Positions 52,823 through 64,000 of a stretch of DNA of 64,000 nucleotides are shown piece after piece. The notes beneath the pieces are model-generated. The model ran no database searches. It was not told the origin of the DNA and was given only the letters and a program-made list of their open reading frames with translations. This stretch comes from Gammaproteobacteria bacterium (GTDB lineage Bacteria > Pseudomonadota > Gammaproteobacteria > Francisellales > CACEW01). The position numbers and the translations under genes are program-made. The DNA lies in NCBI GenBank assembly GCA_030652335.1, contig JAUSAW010000013.1, positions 124,001 through 188,000 of the forward strand, read 5' to 3'. Position 1 is the first letter of the stretch; each line of letters begins with the position of its first letter.

Positions 52823-55800
52823 TTAACGATCATCTTCTGGATGGCTGGAACTTGAGTTTTTACGACTCAAGGCTGCCGACAATGCGCTTTCCACTTCCTC
52901 GGCTGTTGGGCCTTGGTTTTTCAGTGCTAGAGCCGCTTTTTGTTGTTTGCGAGCCAAATGATACGCCAGGCCGGTACCGGCTGGGATTAGGCGACCTACG
53001 GTCACGTTTTCCTTTAAGCCAAGCATTGGGTCAGCACGTCCATTTACAGCGGCTTCGGTCAAGACTCGAGTTGTCTCTTGGAAAGAAGCGGCCGAGATAA
53101 AGGAGTCCGTTGACAAGGAAGCCTTGGTAATACCGTGCAGGATAGGCTCGAATAACGCCAACATTTTACCATTGGCCTTAACGCGATCGTTTTCTTCCAA
53201 TACTTTGGATTGCTCGATCTGTTCGCCTTTCAGGAATTTGCTGTCGCCACCTGAGATAATCTCCACTCGACGTACCATCTGACGCACGATAACTTCAATA
53301 TGTTTATCGTTAATCTTAACGCCTTGTAAGCGGTATACGTCCTGGATCTCATTTACCAAGTAATTAGCCAACGCGCCTACGCCTTTCAAACGTAAAATAT
53401 CGTGAGGATTTAATGGACCATCGGAGATAATCTCACCGCGAGCCACTTGCTCACCCTCAAATACGTTGATATGGCGCCATTTTGGAATCAATACTTCGAA
53501 CGCTTCCGCCTCAGCTGGAGTAATAAGCAGACGACGTTTACCTTTGGTTTCTTTACCGAAGCTTACGATACCCGATACTTCTGCCAAGATAGCTGGCTCT
53601 TTCGGTTTACGTGCTTCGAATAAATCCGCAACGCGTGGAAGACCCCCGGTAATATCCTTATTTTTCGATCCTTCTTGAGGGATACGAGCCATAATATCAC
53701 CGGCTTTCACTTTGCCGCCATCTTCTACTAATACGATAGCATTTGCTGGCAAGAAGTAGCTGGCTGGAACTTTGCTATTAGGGAAGAATAAATCTTTGCC
53801 CTTAGCATCGACCAATTTAATCATTGGTTTTAAGTCCTTACCCGCTGCACTGCGTTGTTTGGTATCGGTAATTACGATGCTGCTTAAACCGGTTAGCTCA
53901 TCAGTTTGACGAACGATGGTTGAACCCTCATTCATATCGACGAATACCACTTTACCGGTAACCTCAGTTACGATTGGATGGGTATGCGGATCCCAGGTAG
54001 CCACTAATTGGCCAGGGGTTACGGCAGATCCATCAGCAAACGGTAATTCGGAACCGTATGGAATTTTATAACGTTCACGTTCACGACCGAATTTATCCAA
54101 TACGGTCAGTTCACCGGAACGCGATACTACAATCAATTTACCGCTAACGTTAGCCACGGTTTTCATATTGTGAAGCTTCATAAAACCATCGGTCGCGACT
54201 TTTACGCTATTAACCGCTGTGGTTCTGGATGCCGCACCACCAATATGGAAGGTACGCATGGTAAGCTGGGTCCCTGGTTCACCAATCGACTGAGCCGCGA
54301 CTACACCGACCGCTTCTCCGATATTCACCAAGTGACCTCTAGCCAAATCACGGCCATAACAGGCCGCACAGATACCACGACGTGCCGTACAGCTAATAGC
54401 CGAACGCACTTTAATTTCATCGATACCGTGTGATTCTAAGTTAAGAACCCAACGTTCATCCAACAAAGTTCCTGCTGGAGCTACAATTTTATCGGTACCA
54501 GGCTCATAGACGTCTTCAGCGACGACACGACCCAATACGCGTTCATGTAAAGGCACAACGACATCACCGCCTTCGATATAAGGGGTCATCATTAAGCCTT
54601 CGGTGGTACCGCAATCTTCAATATTAATCACTACGTCTTGTGATACATCCACTAAACGACGGGTTAAGTAACCTGAGTTTGCTGTTTTTAACGCGGTATC
54701 CGCCAAGCCTTTACGAGCACCATGAGTAGAGGTGAAATATTCTGATACGCTCAATCCTTCGCGGAAGTTCGCGATAATAGGTGTTTCGATAATCGAACCA
54801 TCTGGACGAGCCATCAAGCCCCTCATACCGGCAAGCTGTCTAATCTGTGCTGCCGAACCCCTAGCACCAGAATCCGCCATCATATGGATGGAGTTGAAAG
54901 ATTCTTGTTTAACTTTTTTACCTTTAGCGTCTACAACCCAGTCTTGTGCAATCACTTCCATCATCGCTTTGGAAATTTGATCATTGGCACGGGACCAGAT
55001 ATCGATCGCTTTATTATAACGCTCACCTTCGGTCAATAAACCGGAAGCAAACTGGTTAGCAATTTCTTTTACTTCTTCTTCGGCAGCGGCAATAATTTTA
55101 AGTTTAGCTTCTGGCACTACTAAATCATTAATACCGATCGAGATTCCCGAACGAGTCGAATATTCAAAGCCTGTATACATCAATTGGTCAGCAAAGATTA
55201 CCGTGTCTTTCACGCCTAGTTTGCGATAACAAGTATCCACAACTTTAGCGATCACTTTTTTGGTTAACACTACGTTAATCAAATCAAACGGTAGGCCTGC
55301 AGGCAGAATATTGGAAAGCAATGCGCGCCCAACAGTCGTATCGACTATACTGCGTTTTTCATGCATTACGCCATCTTCATCTAAGATTTTTTGATGCAGT
55401 CTAACTTTAACTTTGGCTTGTAAGTCAACTAAGTCGCAGGAGTAAGCACGATGTACTTCGTCTAAGTCGGCAAAGATTTTACCTTCGCCACGAGCATTAA
55501 TACGCTCACGGGTCATGTAATATAAGCCTAATACGATATCCTGGGTTGGGCAGATAATTGGCTCACCATTGGCAGGATGTAAGATATTATTTGTCGCCAT
55601 CATTAACGCACGGGCTTCTAACTGTGCCTCGATAGTTAATGGGATATGCACGGCCATTTGGTCTCCATCAAAGTCCGCGTTATAAGCCACGCAAACTAAT
55701 GGATGCAATTGAATCGCTTTACCTTCGATTAGTAAAGGTTCAAAGGCTTGGATACCTAATCTATGCAGAGTTGGTGCACGGTTTAACAAGACTGGATGTT

Positions 55801-57046
55801 CGCGGATCACTTCTTCCAAAATATCCCAAACAACTGGCTCTTCACGTTCAACCATTTTCTTAGCGGCTTTAATGGTGGTCGCTAATTCTCTTTTTTCTAA
55901 TTTACCGAAAATAAAGGGCTTAAATAATTCCAATGCCATCTTCTTAGGCAGTCCGCACTGATGCAAACGTAAGGTTGGGCCCACGACGATTACGGAACGT
56001 CCGGAATAGTCTACGCGCTTACCTAATAAGTTTTGACGGAAACGACCTTGTTTACCCTTAATCATATCGGCCAGGGATTTCAAGGCGCGTTTATTGGAGC
56101 CGGTTACCGCACGTCCACGACGACCATTGTCTAATAAGGCATCGACGGCCTCTTGCAGCATACGTTTTTCATTACGCACGATAATGTCTGGTGCATTGAG
56201 TTCGAGCAAACGCTTTAATCGGTTGTTGCGGTTAATCACGCGACGGTATAAATCGTTTAAGTCTGAGGTCGCAAATCGGCCGCCATCCAGGGGAACCAAT
56301 GGGCGTAAATCAGGTGGTAATACGGGAAGTACGGTCATAATCATCCAGGCGGGGTTATTGCCTGAACCGTCAAATGCTTCCAATAGTTTTAAACGTTTCG
56401 CTAATTTTTTAAGCTTGGTTTCAGAAGTGGTCGCTGGGATTTCTTCACGGATGGTAGCGATTTGCTCTTTAACATCCATATCCTTTAACAATTTCTGAAT
56501 CGCTTCCGCACCCATATTGGCTTGGAATTCGTCGCCATAAAGCTCTAAGGCTTCCATATGCGCTTCTTCGGTCAATAATTGGCCGCGTTCGAGCTTGGTC
56601 ATGCCAGGCTCAGTAACGACGTAAGCTTCAAAGTATAATACGCGTTCGATATCACGCAGTGGCATATCTAATAATAGGCCGATACGCGATGGTAGGGATT
56701 TTAAGAACCAGATGTGAGCGACTGGGGAGGCTAACTCGATATGGCCCATACGTTCGCGACGTACTTTAGCCTGAGTGACTTCTACTCCACATTTTTCACA
56801 AATAATTCCACGATGTTTAAGGCGTTTGTATTTACCGCATAAACATTCGAAATCTTTAATTGGCCCGAAAATTTTCGCGCAGAATAAACCTTCGCGCTCG
56901 GGTTTAAAGGTACGATAGTTAATCGTTTCAGGTTTTTTAACTTCACCAAAAGACCAGGAACGGATTACCTCGGGTGAGGCTAATCCAATCTTAATCCGGT
57001 CAAATTCTTGTTTACCTTGCTTCATCATGCCAAGTAAGTCTTTCAA
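52823..57046 (-). CDS. rpoC: RNA polymerase subunit beta'
   Basis: The catalytic subunit of RNA polymerase, 1407 residues, the same length as in Escherichia coli. The zinc site [20 protein letters not shown] (about residues 68-87), the catalytic [12 protein letters not shown] near residue 460, the second zinc cluster with [10 protein letters not shown], and the trigger-loop region [19 protein letters not shown] are intact. The frame opens at a TTG at 57061, but AAGGAG at 57053-57058 lies six bases before a second TTG at 57046. That TTG yields KDLLGMM, in line with the E. coli start MKDLL, so I take 57046 as the start. rpoB is 43 bases upstream. Confidence 0.97.
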   Translation of the reverse strand: MKDLLGMMKQGKQEFDRIKIGLASPEVIRSWSFGEVKKPETINYRTFKPEREGLFCAKIFGPIKDFECLCGKYKRLKHRGIICEKCGVEVTQAKVRRERMGHIELASPVAHIWFLKSLPSRIGLLLDMPLRDIERVLYFEAYVVTEPGMTKLERGQLLTEEAHMEALELYGDEFQANMGAEAIQKLLKDMDVKEQIATIREEIPATTSETKLKKLAKRLKLLEAFDGSGNNPAWMIMTVLPVLPPDLRPLVPLDGGRFATSDLNDLYRRVINRNNRLKRLLELNAPDIIVRNEKRMLQEAVDALLDNGRRGRAVTGSNKRALKSLADMIKGKQGRFRQNLLGKRVDYSGRSVIVVGPTLRLHQCGLPKKMALELFKPFIFGKLEKRELATTIKAAKKMVEREEPVVWDILEEVIREHPVLLNRAPTLHRLGIQAFEPLLIEGKAIQLHPLVCVAYNADFDGDQMAVHIPLTIEAQLEARALMMATNNILHPANGEPIICPTQDIVLGLYYMTRERINARGEGKIFADLDEVHRAYSCDLVDLQAKVKVRLHQKILDEDGVMHEKRSIVDTTVGRALLSNILPAGLPFDLINVVLTKKVIAKVVDTCYRKLGVKDTVIFADQLMYTGFEYSTRSGISIGINDLVVPEAKLKIIAAAEEEVKEIANQFASGLLTEGERYNKAIDIWSRANDQISKAMMEVIAQDWVVDAKGKKVKQESFNSIHMMADSGARGSAAQIRQLAGMRGLMARPDGSIIETPIIANFREGLSVSEYFTSTHGARKGLADTALKTANSGYLTRRLVDVSQDVVINIEDCGTTEGLMMTPYIEGGDVVVPLHERVLGRVVAEDVYEPGTDKIVAPAGTLLDERWVLNLESHGIDEIKVRSAISCTARRGICAACYGRDLARGHLVNIGEAVGVVAAQSIGEPGTQLTMRTFHIGGAASRTTAVNSVKVATDGFMKLHNMKTVANVSGKLIVVSRSGELTVLDKFGRERERYKIPYGSELPFADGSAVTPGQLVATWDPHTHPIVTEVTGKVVFVDMNEGSTIVRQTDELTGLSSIVITDTKQRSAAGKDLKPMIKLVDAKGKDLFFPNSKVPASYFLPANAIVLVEDGGKVKAGDIMARIPQEGSKNKDITGGLPRVADLFEARKPKEPAILAEVSGIVSFGKETKGKRRLLITPAEAEAFEVLIPKWRHINVFEGEQVARGEIISDGPLNPHDILRLKGVGALANYLVNEIQDVYRLQGVKINDKHIEVIVRQMVRRVEIISGGDSKFLKGEQIEQSKVLEENDRVKANGKMLALFEPILHGITKASLSTDSFISAASFQETTRVLTEAAVNGRADPMLGLKENVTVGRLIPAGTGLAYHLARKQQKAALALKNQGPTAEEVESALSAALSRKNSSSSHPEDDR

Positions 57047-57089
57047 GGCCGTCTCCTTCAAAAAATCGTCGTAAGTAAATAAGCGTAAG

Positions 57090-60000
57090 TTATTCCGCTT
57101 CCAAGTCGATGTCGATACCTAATGCTCTAATTTCCTTGGTCAATACATTGAATGACTCAGGCACACCTGGATCCATCGAGTAATCACCGTCCACGATATT
57201 TTTATACATCTTGGTACGACCATTAACATCATCGGATTTCACTGTGAGCATTTCTTGTAAGGTATAAGCCGCACCATATGCTTCAAGGGCCCAGACCTCC
57301 ATCTCACCAAAGCGCTGACCACCAAACTGAGCTTTACCACCCAGCGGTTGTTGCGTCACTAAGCTGTATGATCCGGTGGAACGTGCATGCATCTTATCAT
57401 CGACTAAGTGATTCAATTTCAGCATATACATATAACCCACGGTTACCGGGCGATCAAATGCTTGACCGGTACGACCATCATATAATGGGATTTGACCACT
57501 TTCAGGCAAGTCAGCTAAGCGTAGCATCTCTTTAATTTGCCCTTCGGTTGCACCATCAAATACTGGAGTTGCCATCGGCACCCCTTCACGCAAGTTGCCA
57601 GCCAATTCGGCTACTTCTTCGTTAGTAAAGGACTCTAGATCCACTTTATGGGAACCTTCGGTATTATAAATTTCGCTAATGTAATCGCGTAGCTCTTTCG
57701 GTTTAGCTTTGCCATCGATCATCTTACCGATCTTAAGGCCTAAACCTTTAGCCGCCCAGCCTAAGTGAGTCTCTAGAACCTGACCGATGTTCATACGAGA
57801 TGGAACACCTAATGGGTTCAATACGATATCGATGCTGGTACCATCGGCTAAATAAGGCATGTCTTCCACGGCAACGATTCGGGAAATAACCCCTTTGTTA
57901 CCATGACGCCCTGCCATTTTATCCCCTGGCTGCACGCGGCGTTTAACGGCCATATAGACTTTAACGATTTTCAATACGCCTGGTGATAAATCATCGCCCT
58001 GGGTTAGTTTTTTACGTTTTTCGTCATAACGCGCATCGTAGTTAGCACGGTATTGTTTTAATTGTTCTTCGGCTTCTTTTAATTCATCAGCGACTTTGCC
58101 TTTGTCCAATTTAATGGAGAACCATTTTTCACGTGGAATCTCGGTTAAACTAGCCTTAGTAATCGCGGCGCCTTTCTTAAGTCCAGCAGGTCCACCCTGC
58201 GCTTTTTCACCGACTAAGATGTCTACTAAGCGTTGATAAACGGCCTCTTCCAATATACGGAATTCATCGTTTAAGTCTTTCTTAATAGCATTGAGTTGAT
58301 TTTTTTCAATCTCAACGGCACGGGTATCTTTTTCTACGCCATCGCGAGTAAAGACTTGGACGTCGATTACCGTTCCAGCCATGCCTGAAGGCACTCTTAG
58401 AGAAGTATCTTTAACGTCGGAGGCTTTTTCACCGAAGATAGCGCGCAATAGTTTTTCTTCTGGGGTCAACTGAGTTTCACCTTTTGGTGTCACTTTAGCG
58501 ACCAGAATGTCACCGGCTTTAACTTCAGCACCGATATAAACCACACCGGCTGCATCTAATTTATTTAAAGCGCTTTCGCTTACATTCGGAATATCCGAGG
58601 TAATTTCTTCAGGCCCTAACTTGGTATCGCGAGCGATACAGGTCATTTCTTCGATATGAATGGTGGTAAAACGATCTTCTTCCACGACTCTTTCAGAGAT
58701 TAAGATGGAATCCTCAAAGTTAAATCCATTCCAAGGCATAAAGGCGATAAGCATATTTTGACCCAAGGCTAACTCACCGATATCGGTGGAGGAGCCATCA
58801 GCCATTAAATCACCAGCCGCTACCGTATCGTTTAATTTCACGATAGGACGTTGGTTAATACAGGTATTATGGTTAGAACGGGTGAATTTTACTAAGTTGT
58901 AAATATCGACCCAGGGTTGTCCCTCTTTAATTTCATTGCTATTGACGCGGATAACGATTCGGCTTGCATCGACTGACTCGACTGTGCCTCCACGTTTTGC
59001 AATCACGCCTGTTCCGGAATCCACCGCTACGATACGTTCAATACCGGTACCGACTAAAGGCTTCTGCGCTTTTAGGGTTGGTACGGCTTGACGCTGCATA
59101 TTCGCACCCATCAAGGCGCGGTTAGCATCATCATGCTCCAGGAATGGAACTAAGGCGGCGGCGATCGATACCATTTGCTTGGCCGATACGTCCATATAAT
59201 CGATTTTATCGGCGGTGGTAAATAGCGCTTCACCTTTATAACGACAAGGGATTAGCTCTTCGACCAATTTACCGCTTTTGTCCATTTTAATAGAAGCCTG
59301 GGCCACTACGAAGCTGCTTTCTTCGATAGCGGATAGGTAATTAATCTCTTTAGTCACTTTACCATTGGTCACTTTACGATATGGCGCTTCCAAGAAACCG
59401 AATTTATTGGTGCGAGCATAACATGCCAAGGAGTTAATCAATCCAATATTTGGACCCTCAGGGGTCTCGATTGGGCATAGGCGACCATAGTGAGTAGGAT
59501 GGACGTCACGTACTTCAAAGCCAGCACGTTCACGAGTCAAACCGCCGGGCCCAAGGGCTGATACACGACGTTTATGGGTCACTTCCGATAAGGGGTTATT
59601 TTGGTCCATAAATTGTGACAATTGGCTGGAACCAAAGAATTCTTTAATGGCAGCAGAGACCGGTTTAGCATTGATTAAATCTTGTGGCATCATCTGCTCA
59701 CGATCGATCATGCTTAAACGTTCACGTACCGCACGCTCCACTCGAACGAGTCCGATACGGAATTGGTTTTCGGTCATCTCGCCGACGCTTCGAACGCGAC
59801 GGTTACCTAAGTGGTCGATATCGTCCACTACGCCTTTACCATTACGGATATCGATTAAGGTTTTAAGCACATCGATTATATCGTCTTTGCTTAATACGCC
59901 TTCGCCGGTTTCTGATTTACGACCGATGCGACGGTTAACCATCATACGACCCACGTCAGATAGGTCATAACGATCGATATTAAAGAATAAGTTGTTAAAC

Positions 60001-61172
60001 ATCGATTGAGCGGAGTCCACTGTTGGTGGTTCGCCAGGACGCATCATGCGGTAGATTTCTACCAGGGCATCCATCTGGGTCACACAGGAGTCAACACGCA
60101 GGGTGTCGGACATATAGGAACCGCAATCTAAATCATTGGTATAGAGTGTCTTAAAGGATTTGAGACCGGATTCATGAATCTTCTTAATAGACTCTTCGGT
60201 AATCTCATCATTTGCGGCACACAGAACTTCGCCGGTTTTCTTGTCGATAATATCTTCAGCGAAGGCTTTACCAACGATATATTCATTGGTTACGGCTAAG
60301 CGTTTTACTTCTTGTTTTTCAAGTTCTTTAATATGACGAACGGTAATGCGACGGCCGGTTTCGACGATCACTTTGCCTTTATCATCTTTAATATCGAATA
60401 AGGCTCTTTCCCCGCGAAGACGCTCAGGGATTAAATCCATCACAATGCCTTTAGCGGTAACATTGAAAGTAGTGGTATCGTAGAACATTTTTAAGATGTC
60501 TAAGGTTTTAAAGCCTAAAGCACGTAAGATAACGGTCGCTGGTAATTTACGACGACGGTCAATACGCGCATACAGCATATCTTTTGGATCGAATTCAAAA
60601 TCTAACCATGAACCACGGTAAGGAATAATTCTAGCCGCATATAATAATTTACCGGAGGAATGGGTCTTACCACGGTCATGTTCAAAATACACGCCTGGGG
60701 AACGATGCAATTGCGAAACGATTACTCGCTCGGTTCCGTTAATAACGAAGGTGCCTTCACCGGTCATTAGGGGCAATTCACCCATATACACTTCTTGCTC
60801 TTTAATATCTTTAACGACTTTAGCAGAAGCTGGAGATTCTTTGTCATACACTACTAAACGCAATTTAACGCGTAGGGATGAAGCAAAAGTAATTCCACGG
60901 GTACGGCATTCACTTACGTCGAATACTGGCTCGCCTAAGCGATAGCTCACAAATTGTAATTCGGCGTAACCTGAGACGCTAACGATTGGAAATACGGAAG
61001 TAAAAGAAGCTTGCAAGCCTGTATTTGCTCTTTTTTCAGGGGCAACGCCTTCTTGTAGGAATTCAAAATAGGAGTCTTTTTGGATGCTCAATAAATAAGG
61101 AACGGCTAAAATATCGGGCAAGTTACCGAATATTTTGCGAATACGTTTTTTTTCAGCGTAGGAATAGGTCAT
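57090..61172 (-). CDS. rpoB: RNA polymerase subunit beta
   Basis: 1360 residues, in the range of gammaproteobacterial RpoB (E. coli 1342). [20 protein letters not shown], followed by [20 protein letters not shown], is the rifampicin region. The residues that mutate in resistance (Asp of FMDQ, His of VTHKR, Ser of VSALG) are the wild-type ones, so sensitivity is predicted. [15 protein letters not shown] and the C-terminal [20 protein letters not shown] are also conserved. GAGGAAC eight bases before the ATG is its ribosome binding site. It is separated from rplL by 107 bases with an attenuator-like hairpin. Confidence 0.98.
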   Translation of the reverse strand: MTYSYAEKKRIRKIFGNLPDILAVPYLLSIQKDSYFEFLQEGVAPEKRANTGLQASFTSVFPIVSVSGYAELQFVSYRLGEPVFDVSECRTRGITFASSLRVKLRLVVYDKESPASAKVVKDIKEQEVYMGELPLMTGEGTFVINGTERVIVSQLHRSPGVYFEHDRGKTHSSGKLLYAARIIPYRGSWLDFEFDPKDMLYARIDRRRKLPATVILRALGFKTLDILKMFYDTTTFNVTAKGIVMDLIPERLRGERALFDIKDDKGKVIVETGRRITVRHIKELEKQEVKRLAVTNEYIVGKAFAEDIIDKKTGEVLCAANDEITEESIKKIHESGLKSFKTLYTNDLDCGSYMSDTLRVDSCVTQMDALVEIYRMMRPGEPPTVDSAQSMFNNLFFNIDRYDLSDVGRMMVNRRIGRKSETGEGVLSKDDIIDVLKTLIDIRNGKGVVDDIDHLGNRRVRSVGEMTENQFRIGLVRVERAVRERLSMIDREQMMPQDLINAKPVSAAIKEFFGSSQLSQFMDQNNPLSEVTHKRRVSALGPGGLTRERAGFEVRDVHPTHYGRLCPIETPEGPNIGLINSLACYARTNKFGFLEAPYRKVTNGKVTKEINYLSAIEESSFVVAQASIKMDKSGKLVEELIPCRYKGEALFTTADKIDYMDVSAKQMVSIAAALVPFLEHDDANRALMGANMQRQAVPTLKAQKPLVGTGIERIVAVDSGTGVIAKRGGTVESVDASRIVIRVNSNEIKEGQPWVDIYNLVKFTRSNHNTCINQRPIVKLNDTVAAGDLMADGSSTDIGELALGQNMLIAFMPWNGFNFEDSILISERVVEEDRFTTIHIEEMTCIARDTKLGPEEITSDIPNVSESALNKLDAAGVVYIGAEVKAGDILVAKVTPKGETQLTPEEKLLRAIFGEKASDVKDTSLRVPSGMAGTVIDVQVFTRDGVEKDTRAVEIEKNQLNAIKKDLNDEFRILEEAVYQRLVDILVGEKAQGGPAGLKKGAAITKASLTEIPREKWFSIKLDKGKVADELKEAEEQLKQYRANYDARYDEKRKKLTQGDDLSPGVLKIVKVYMAVKRRVQPGDKMAGRHGNKGVISRIVAVEDMPYLADGTSIDIVLNPLGVPSRMNIGQVLETHLGWAAKGLGLKIGKMIDGKAKPKELRDYISEIYNTEGSHKVDLESFTNEEVAELAGNLREGVPMATPVFDGATEGQIKEMLRLADLPESGQIPLYDGRTGQAFDRPVTVGYMYMLKLNHLVDDKMHARSTGSYSLVTQQPLGGKAQFGGQRFGEMEVWALEAYGAAYTLQEMLTVKSDDVNGRTKMYKNIVDGDYSMDPGVPESFNVLTKEIRALGIDIDLEAE

Positions 61173-61228
61173 CTAATGTTCCTCGATAAGGGTATAACAC
61201 TTTTCTTTTTCAAAATACTAAATAGCGC

Positions 61229-61261
61229 AAAAAGGCGGGCAGCATTTAAGCCACCAGCCTT
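61229..61261 (-). terminator. Attenuator-like hairpin between rplL and rpoB
   Basis: On the minus strand AAGGC (with a following GGC) can pair with GCC and GCCTT, followed by a run of T (61233-61229). A partial terminator is known at this place in E. coli, where it lowers rpoBC expression relative to the ribosomal protein genes. The stem has bulges, so only partial termination is expected. Confidence 0.5.
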
Positions 61262-61279
61262 GATATTTTATAGTAAAGC

Positions 61280-61657
61280 TTATTTTAGCTTAGCTTTTCC
61301 GCCAGCAGCTTCAATTTTAGCTTTCATTTCTTCAGCTTCTTTCTTGGCCACGCCTTCTTTCAAAGTATGTGGAGCGCCTTCAACAGCGTCTTTCGCTTCT
61401 TTTAAGCCTAAACCGGTTAATTCGCGTACGCATTTAATTACGTTCACTTTAACAGTTGGATCGTTAATGCCTTCCAAAATTACGGAAAACTCGGTTTGTT
61501 CTTCAACGGCAGCGCCTGCAGCAGCAGGAGCAGCAGCGGCAACAGCAGCAGCAGCTGAAACACCAAACTTCTCTTCCATCATTTTGATAAGATCACATAC
61601 GTCCATTACGCTCATGGAAGCAACTGTATTTAGAACATCTTCTTTTGTCATTGACAT
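61280..61657 (-). CDS. rplL: Ribosomal protein bL12 (L7/L12)
   Basis: Stalk protein of the large subunit that recruits translation factors. The 125-residue protein has an N-terminal dimer domain ([20 protein letters not shown]), a flexible Ala-rich hinge ([17 protein letters not shown], about residues 36-52) and the C-terminal factor-binding domain with [24 protein letters not shown] lies eight bases before the ATG. It follows rplJ after 30 bases, the normal order; two to three L12 dimers assemble on L10. Confidence 0.97.
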   Translation of the reverse strand: MSMTKEDVLNTVASMSVMDVCDLIKMMEEKFGVSAAAAVAAAAPAAAGAAVEEQTEFSVILEGINDPTVKVNVIKCVRELTGLGLKEAKDAVEGAPHTLKEGVAKKEAEEMKAKIEAAGGKAKLK

Positions 61658-61687
61658 CTGTATTTCTCCGTTAATCTATATTTATTA

Positions 61688-62218
61688 TTAAGCAGCTGAT
61701 TGTTTTTGGTCGCGAATGGCAGCAATTGTTCTGACCATTTTTGTATGCGGTTCTGCTAAGGTACGAACAAACTGGGTAATAGGCGCTTGCATCATGCCCA
61801 TTAAGTTTGCAATGGCTTCATTACGGGTAGGCAACTTAGCAACAGCTTCTAGTTGAGTACCGTCTAAAGCTTTCCCGCCAATGGCGAGTGCTTTAACCTG
61901 TAATTTGTCATTCCCTTTGATAAAGTCGCGAATTAAACGAGCAGCAGATCCTGGTTCATCTTTCGAAAAAGCCAAAATCATGGATCCGGTCAAGGCACTT
62001 GTCATGCACTCAAATTCGGTTCCAACTACTGCGCGGCGAGCTAAAGTATTACGGACCACACGCACATAAACGTTTGCTTTACGTGCTTGGGAACGCAATC
62101 TCGTTAAATCAGCTACACTTAATCCACGATAATCAGCAACAACCGCAGACAATGCTCGGCTAGCAATATCTGCTACCTCGGCTACTATCGCTTTTTTATC
62201 ATCTAGTCTTAAAGCCAT
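61688..62218 (-). CDS. rplJ: Ribosomal protein uL10
   Basis: Base of the L12 stalk; binds 23S rRNA and in many bacteria its own leader mRNA. ALRLDDKKAIVAEVADIASR, ADYRGLSVADLTRLRSQARK and VRVVRNTLARRAV are the conserved N-terminal blocks. The C-terminal helix binds L12. Its 176 residues are slightly more than in E. coli (165). GAGG precedes the ATG. The 211-base upstream region contains nested hairpins of L10-leader type. Confidence 0.97.
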   Translation of the reverse strand: MALRLDDKKAIVAEVADIASRALSAVVADYRGLSVADLTRLRSQARKANVYVRVVRNTLARRAVVGTEFECMTSALTGSMILAFSKDEPGSAARLIRDFIKGNDKLQVKALAIGGKALDGTQLEAVAKLPTRNEAIANLMGMMQAPITQFVRTLAEPHTKMVRTIAAIRDQKQSAA

Positions 62219-62265
62219 GCGATATCCTCTATTTCATTGTCTACGTTTACTCATGCAATGCGCAG

Positions 62266-62282
62266 GATCAAAAAAATTGATC
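62266..62282 (-). promoter_or_regulatory. Hairpin in the rplJ leader
   Basis: GATCAA and TTGATC are perfect inverted copies around a five-T loop (coding strand), 48 bases before the rplJ ATG. It probably forms part of the leader structure. Confidence 0.4.
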
Positions 62283-62296
62283 GGCTACATCGCCTA

Positions 62297-62339
62297 CCTA
62301 GGAGATTAAGTAATGGCCACTAACTCCATTACACCTAGG
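62297..62339 (-). promoter_or_regulatory. L10-leader-like nested hairpin upstream of rplJ
   Basis: On the coding strand CCTAGG pairs with a second CCTAGG, and inside it GTAATGG pairs with CCATTAC, with an asymmetric internal loop between the two stems. This position and shape fit autoregulation of rplJ-rplL by the L10-(L12)4 complex, as known in E. coli. Binding itself is inference. Confidence 0.5.
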
Positions 62340-62353
62340 GTCTTTGACGATCG

Positions 62354-62392
62354 CCCCCTCTCCCCAACCCTCCTCCGCGAGGGGGAGGGAGC
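62354..62392. repeat. C/G-rich hairpin repeat between rplA and rplJ
   Basis: A run of C-rich and then G-rich sequence (CCCTCTCCCCAACC, then CTCCTCCGCGAGGGGGAGGG) can fold into a stable hairpin. It is of the CCCTCTCC...GGGGAGGG type found dispersed in many proteobacterial genomes. Its high G+C differs sharply from the surroundings, which suggests insertion. Confidence 0.55.
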
Positions 62393-62429
62393 TCAGAAGG
62401 AGCGAGCCAAAATTCAAAAGTCAGCTAGT

Positions 62430-63125
62430 TTATACGTTTAAGCTGCTAAGGTCTACTGATAGTCCAGGGCCCATGGTGCTTGAAAGAGCAACCCTTTTTA
62501 AGTAAATCCCTTTAGCATTGCTTGGTTTCATTCTTTTTAGGTCGATTAAAAGCGCTTCTAAGTTAGCCACCAGAGCTTCTGGGGTAAAATCAACTTTACC
62601 GATTCCTGCATGAACGATACCGCCTTTTTCAGCACGATAACGCACTTGACCTGATTTAGCATTTTTAACAGCCAAACCAACATCAGCCGCCACTGTTCCC
62701 ACTTTAGGGTTAGGCATTAAACCGCGTGGGCCTAATACTTGACCTAATTGGCCAACAATACGCATCGCATCTGGGGAAGCGATTACAACGTCGTAGTTCA
62801 TGTTACCGGCCTTCATTTCAGCCGCTAAATCTTCCATACCGACTTTTTCAGCACCAGCAGCCAAAGCCGCTTCAGCATTTTTACCCTGAGCAAATACAGC
62901 CACACGTACTTTTTTACCGGTACCGTTTGGCAGAACAACGGCACCACGTACAGTTTGGTCAGATTTACGGGTATCCACACCTAAGTTAATGCTTACGTCG
63001 ATAGTTTCATTGAATTTTACAGTGGAAAGTTCTTTCAACAATTTACAGGCATCTATAGCGCTGTATACTTTGCCTTCAACTACTTTAGCGTTAATCTTTT
63101 TATTTCTTTTCGTTACTTTAGCCAT
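62430..63125 (-). CDS. rplA: Ribosomal protein uL1
   Basis: L1-stalk protein and translational repressor of the rplK-rplA message in E. coli. [40 protein letters not shown] and [20 protein letters not shown] are conserved. At 231 residues it matches the usual length. I set the start at the ATG at 63125 (GGAGAGCGAC upstream), not the frame opening at 63149, which overlaps rplK. The gap to rplK is 10 bases. Confidence 0.97.
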   Translation of the reverse strand: MAKVTKRNKKINAKVVEGKVYSAIDACKLLKELSTVKFNETIDVSINLGVDTRKSDQTVRGAVVLPNGTGKKVRVAVFAQGKNAEAALAAGAEKVGMEDLAAEMKAGNMNYDVVIASPDAMRIVGQLGQVLGPRGLMPNPKVGTVAADVGLAVKNAKSGQVRYRAEKGGIVHAGIGKVDFTPEALVANLEALLIDLKRMKPSNAKGIYLKRVALSSTMGPGLSVDLSSLNV

Positions 63126-63135
63126 GTCGCTCTCC

Positions 63136-63564
63136 TTAATCCAGTACAACTATGCCCATACTGCGAGCAGTACCAGCGATAGTTTTAACAGCAGCGGTTA
63201 AATCCGACGCGGTTAGATCAGGCTGTTTGGCTTTTGCGATTTCTTCCAATTGCGCTTGAGTAATTTTACCTACTTTATCGGCATTGGGCTTAGCGCTTCC
63301 TTTTTGCAACTTCAAAATATCTTTAATAAAGTATGAAGCTGGAGGGGTTTTCAATACGAAGGTAAAGCTACGGTCCGAATACACAGTAATCACTACTGGT
63401 ACTGGCATGCCGGGCTTCATTGCTTGAGTCTGTGCGTTAAACGCCTTACAGAACTCCATAATATTCACACCTTGTTGACCTAATGCTGGGCCGATCGGTG
63501 GACTTGGGTTAGCTTGTCCTGCTTTTACTTGCAGCTTGACATACGCTTGTACTTTCTTAGCCAT
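63136..63564 (-). CDS. rplK: Ribosomal protein uL11
   Basis: GTPase-centre protein that binds 23S rRNA helices 43-44. [40 protein letters not shown] and the C-terminal [12 protein letters not shown] are the standard blocks. The 142 residues match E. coli. AGGAGAG stands seven bases before the ATG. The 91-base region to nusG contains short GC-rich inverted repeats but no promoter I could call with confidence. Confidence 0.97.
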   Translation of the reverse strand: MAKKVQAYVKLQVKAGQANPSPPIGPALGQQGVNIMEFCKAFNAQTQAMKPGMPVPVVITVYSDRSFTFVLKTPPASYFIKDILKLQKGSAKPNADKVGKITQAQLEEIAKAKQPDLTASDLTAAVKTIAGTARSMGIVVLD

Positions 63565-63655
63565 TTATTCTCTCCTAGTGGGTCATCGTTGTATGCCTTA
63601 GGGCAAAAGCATCAACAGTTAGCGCCTTACGGCTCCCCTATATTAATAAAATCGG

Positions 63656-64000
63656 TTAGACTTCTTCTTTTTGAATCTGACCGAACCCTAACTCAACTGG
63701 AGTCGAACGACCGAATATCATTACAGCCACTCGAACTTTATTCTTCTCATAATTCACTTCATCTACTACACCACTAAAGTCAGTAAACGGTCCTTCGATA
63801 ACGCGAACCACTTCACCCACTTCATATAGCGTTTTAGGTCTTGGCTTATCAACACCGGCTTGAACTCGGTTCATAATGCCATCAATTTCTTTTTGGGAAA
63901 TAGGCGCAGGCTTATCGCTAGTACCGCCGATAAAACCTAACACATGAGGAACATGGCGAACTAAATGCCAGGTCTCGTCATCCATTTCCATCTCAACCAA
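63656..64000 (-). CDS. nusG: Transcription termination/antitermination factor NusG (3' part)
   Basis: The C-terminal 114 residues of NusG; the first 65 or so lie beyond the window's right edge. [18 protein letters not shown], then [18 protein letters not shown], closes the N-terminal polymerase-binding domain. [20 protein letters not shown], then [20 protein letters not shown], is the KOW domain that binds Rho or S10. Its place directly before rplK is the conserved secE-nusG-rplK order. Confidence 0.96.
   Translation of the reverse strand: MVEMEMDDETWHLVRHVPHVLGFIGGTSDKPAPISQKEIDGIMNRVQAGVDKPRPKTLYEVGEVVRVIEGPFTDFSGVVDEVNYEKNKVRVAVMIFGRSTPVELGFGQIQKEEV

Noticed and set aside
52622..52855. 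A 77-codon plus-strand frame between higA and rpoC.
   Set aside because: It runs through the inverted repeat, the terminator and into rpoC, has no ribosome binding site and no recognisable protein features.
53466..60945. Several plus-strand frames of 60-134 codons inside rpoC and rpoB.
   Set aside because: They are antisense shadows of two highly conserved genes and show no start signals or known motifs.
1..64000. CRISPR arrays, tRNA and rRNA genes, transposase genes and prophage genes were looked for.
   Set aside because: Nothing was seen that could be supported; tRNAs in particular would need a covariance search to exclude fully.

Overview
The window looks like the chromosome of a gammaproteobacterium with a fairly low G+C content. 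The right end carries the conserved nusG-rplK-rplA-rplJ-rplL-rpoB-rpoC block with gammaproteobacterial RpoB and RpoC sequences. The lytic-transglycosylase-like gene at the left edge is of a type I know from Legionella relatives. I would place the organism near the Legionellales, but only with moderate confidence, because no rRNA is present.

Layout. (1) 1-1.4 kb: a lytic-transglycosylase-like gene, probably cut at the window edge, and a convergent KfrA-like DNA-binding coiled-coil gene. (2) 1.5-51.4 kb: a very large surface-polysaccharide (O-antigen or capsule type) island. It holds glycosyltransferases, methyltransferases, a flippase and nucleotide-sugar pathways, and also an ABC exporter (wzm/wzt). 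Only dusA (45.2 kb) and a LapA-like gene are not obviously glycan genes. (3) 51.4-52.5 kb: an orphan Phd/YefM-type antitoxin and a complete higBA toxin-antitoxin pair. (4) 52.5-52.8 kb: a gene-free stretch with palindromes, a MITE-like inverted repeat and a strong bidirectional terminator. (5) 52.8-64 kb: rpoC, rpoB, rplL, rplJ, rplA, rplK and the 3' part of nusG, all on the minus strand.

Nucleotide sugars predicted from the island: dTDP-L-rhamnose (rmlA, rmlB, rmlC, rmlD, in two places); a dTDP-3-acetamido-3,6-dideoxyhexose, Fuc3NAc or Qui3NAc type (rmlA, rmlB, fdtA-, fdtB- and fdtC-like genes); GDP-L-fucose (gmd, fcl); and a CDP-activated deoxysugar (rfbF, rfbG and an RfbH/ColD-like dehydrase). 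In the CDP-sugar operon (36.2-45.1 kb) these three genes are followed by an acylating acetaldehyde dehydrogenase, a 4-hydroxy-2-oxovalerate aldolase, two sugar dehydratase/reductase-type enzymes and a thiamine-diphosphate enzyme. I read this as a pathway that makes a C5 2-keto acid and transfers its decarboxylated C4 unit to C4 of a CDP-4-keto-3,6-dideoxyhexose. That would give a C10 branched sugar of the erwiniose type. This is the most interesting part of the window.

A second noteworthy block (25.3-29.2 kb) encodes a CDP-glycerol-type phosphotransferase fused to a methyltransferase, a second methyltransferase, a HAD phosphatase and a nucleotidyltransferase. It probably adds a methylated phospho-substituent or cap to the glycan. 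Three Gtr-like modules are present (a GT2 enzyme plus a GtrA flippase, one pair fused in a single protein), together with four large GT-C-like membrane proteins; these suggest lipid-linked side-branch addition. I saw no rRNA, tRNA, CRISPR array, insertion sequence with a transposase, or prophage genes.
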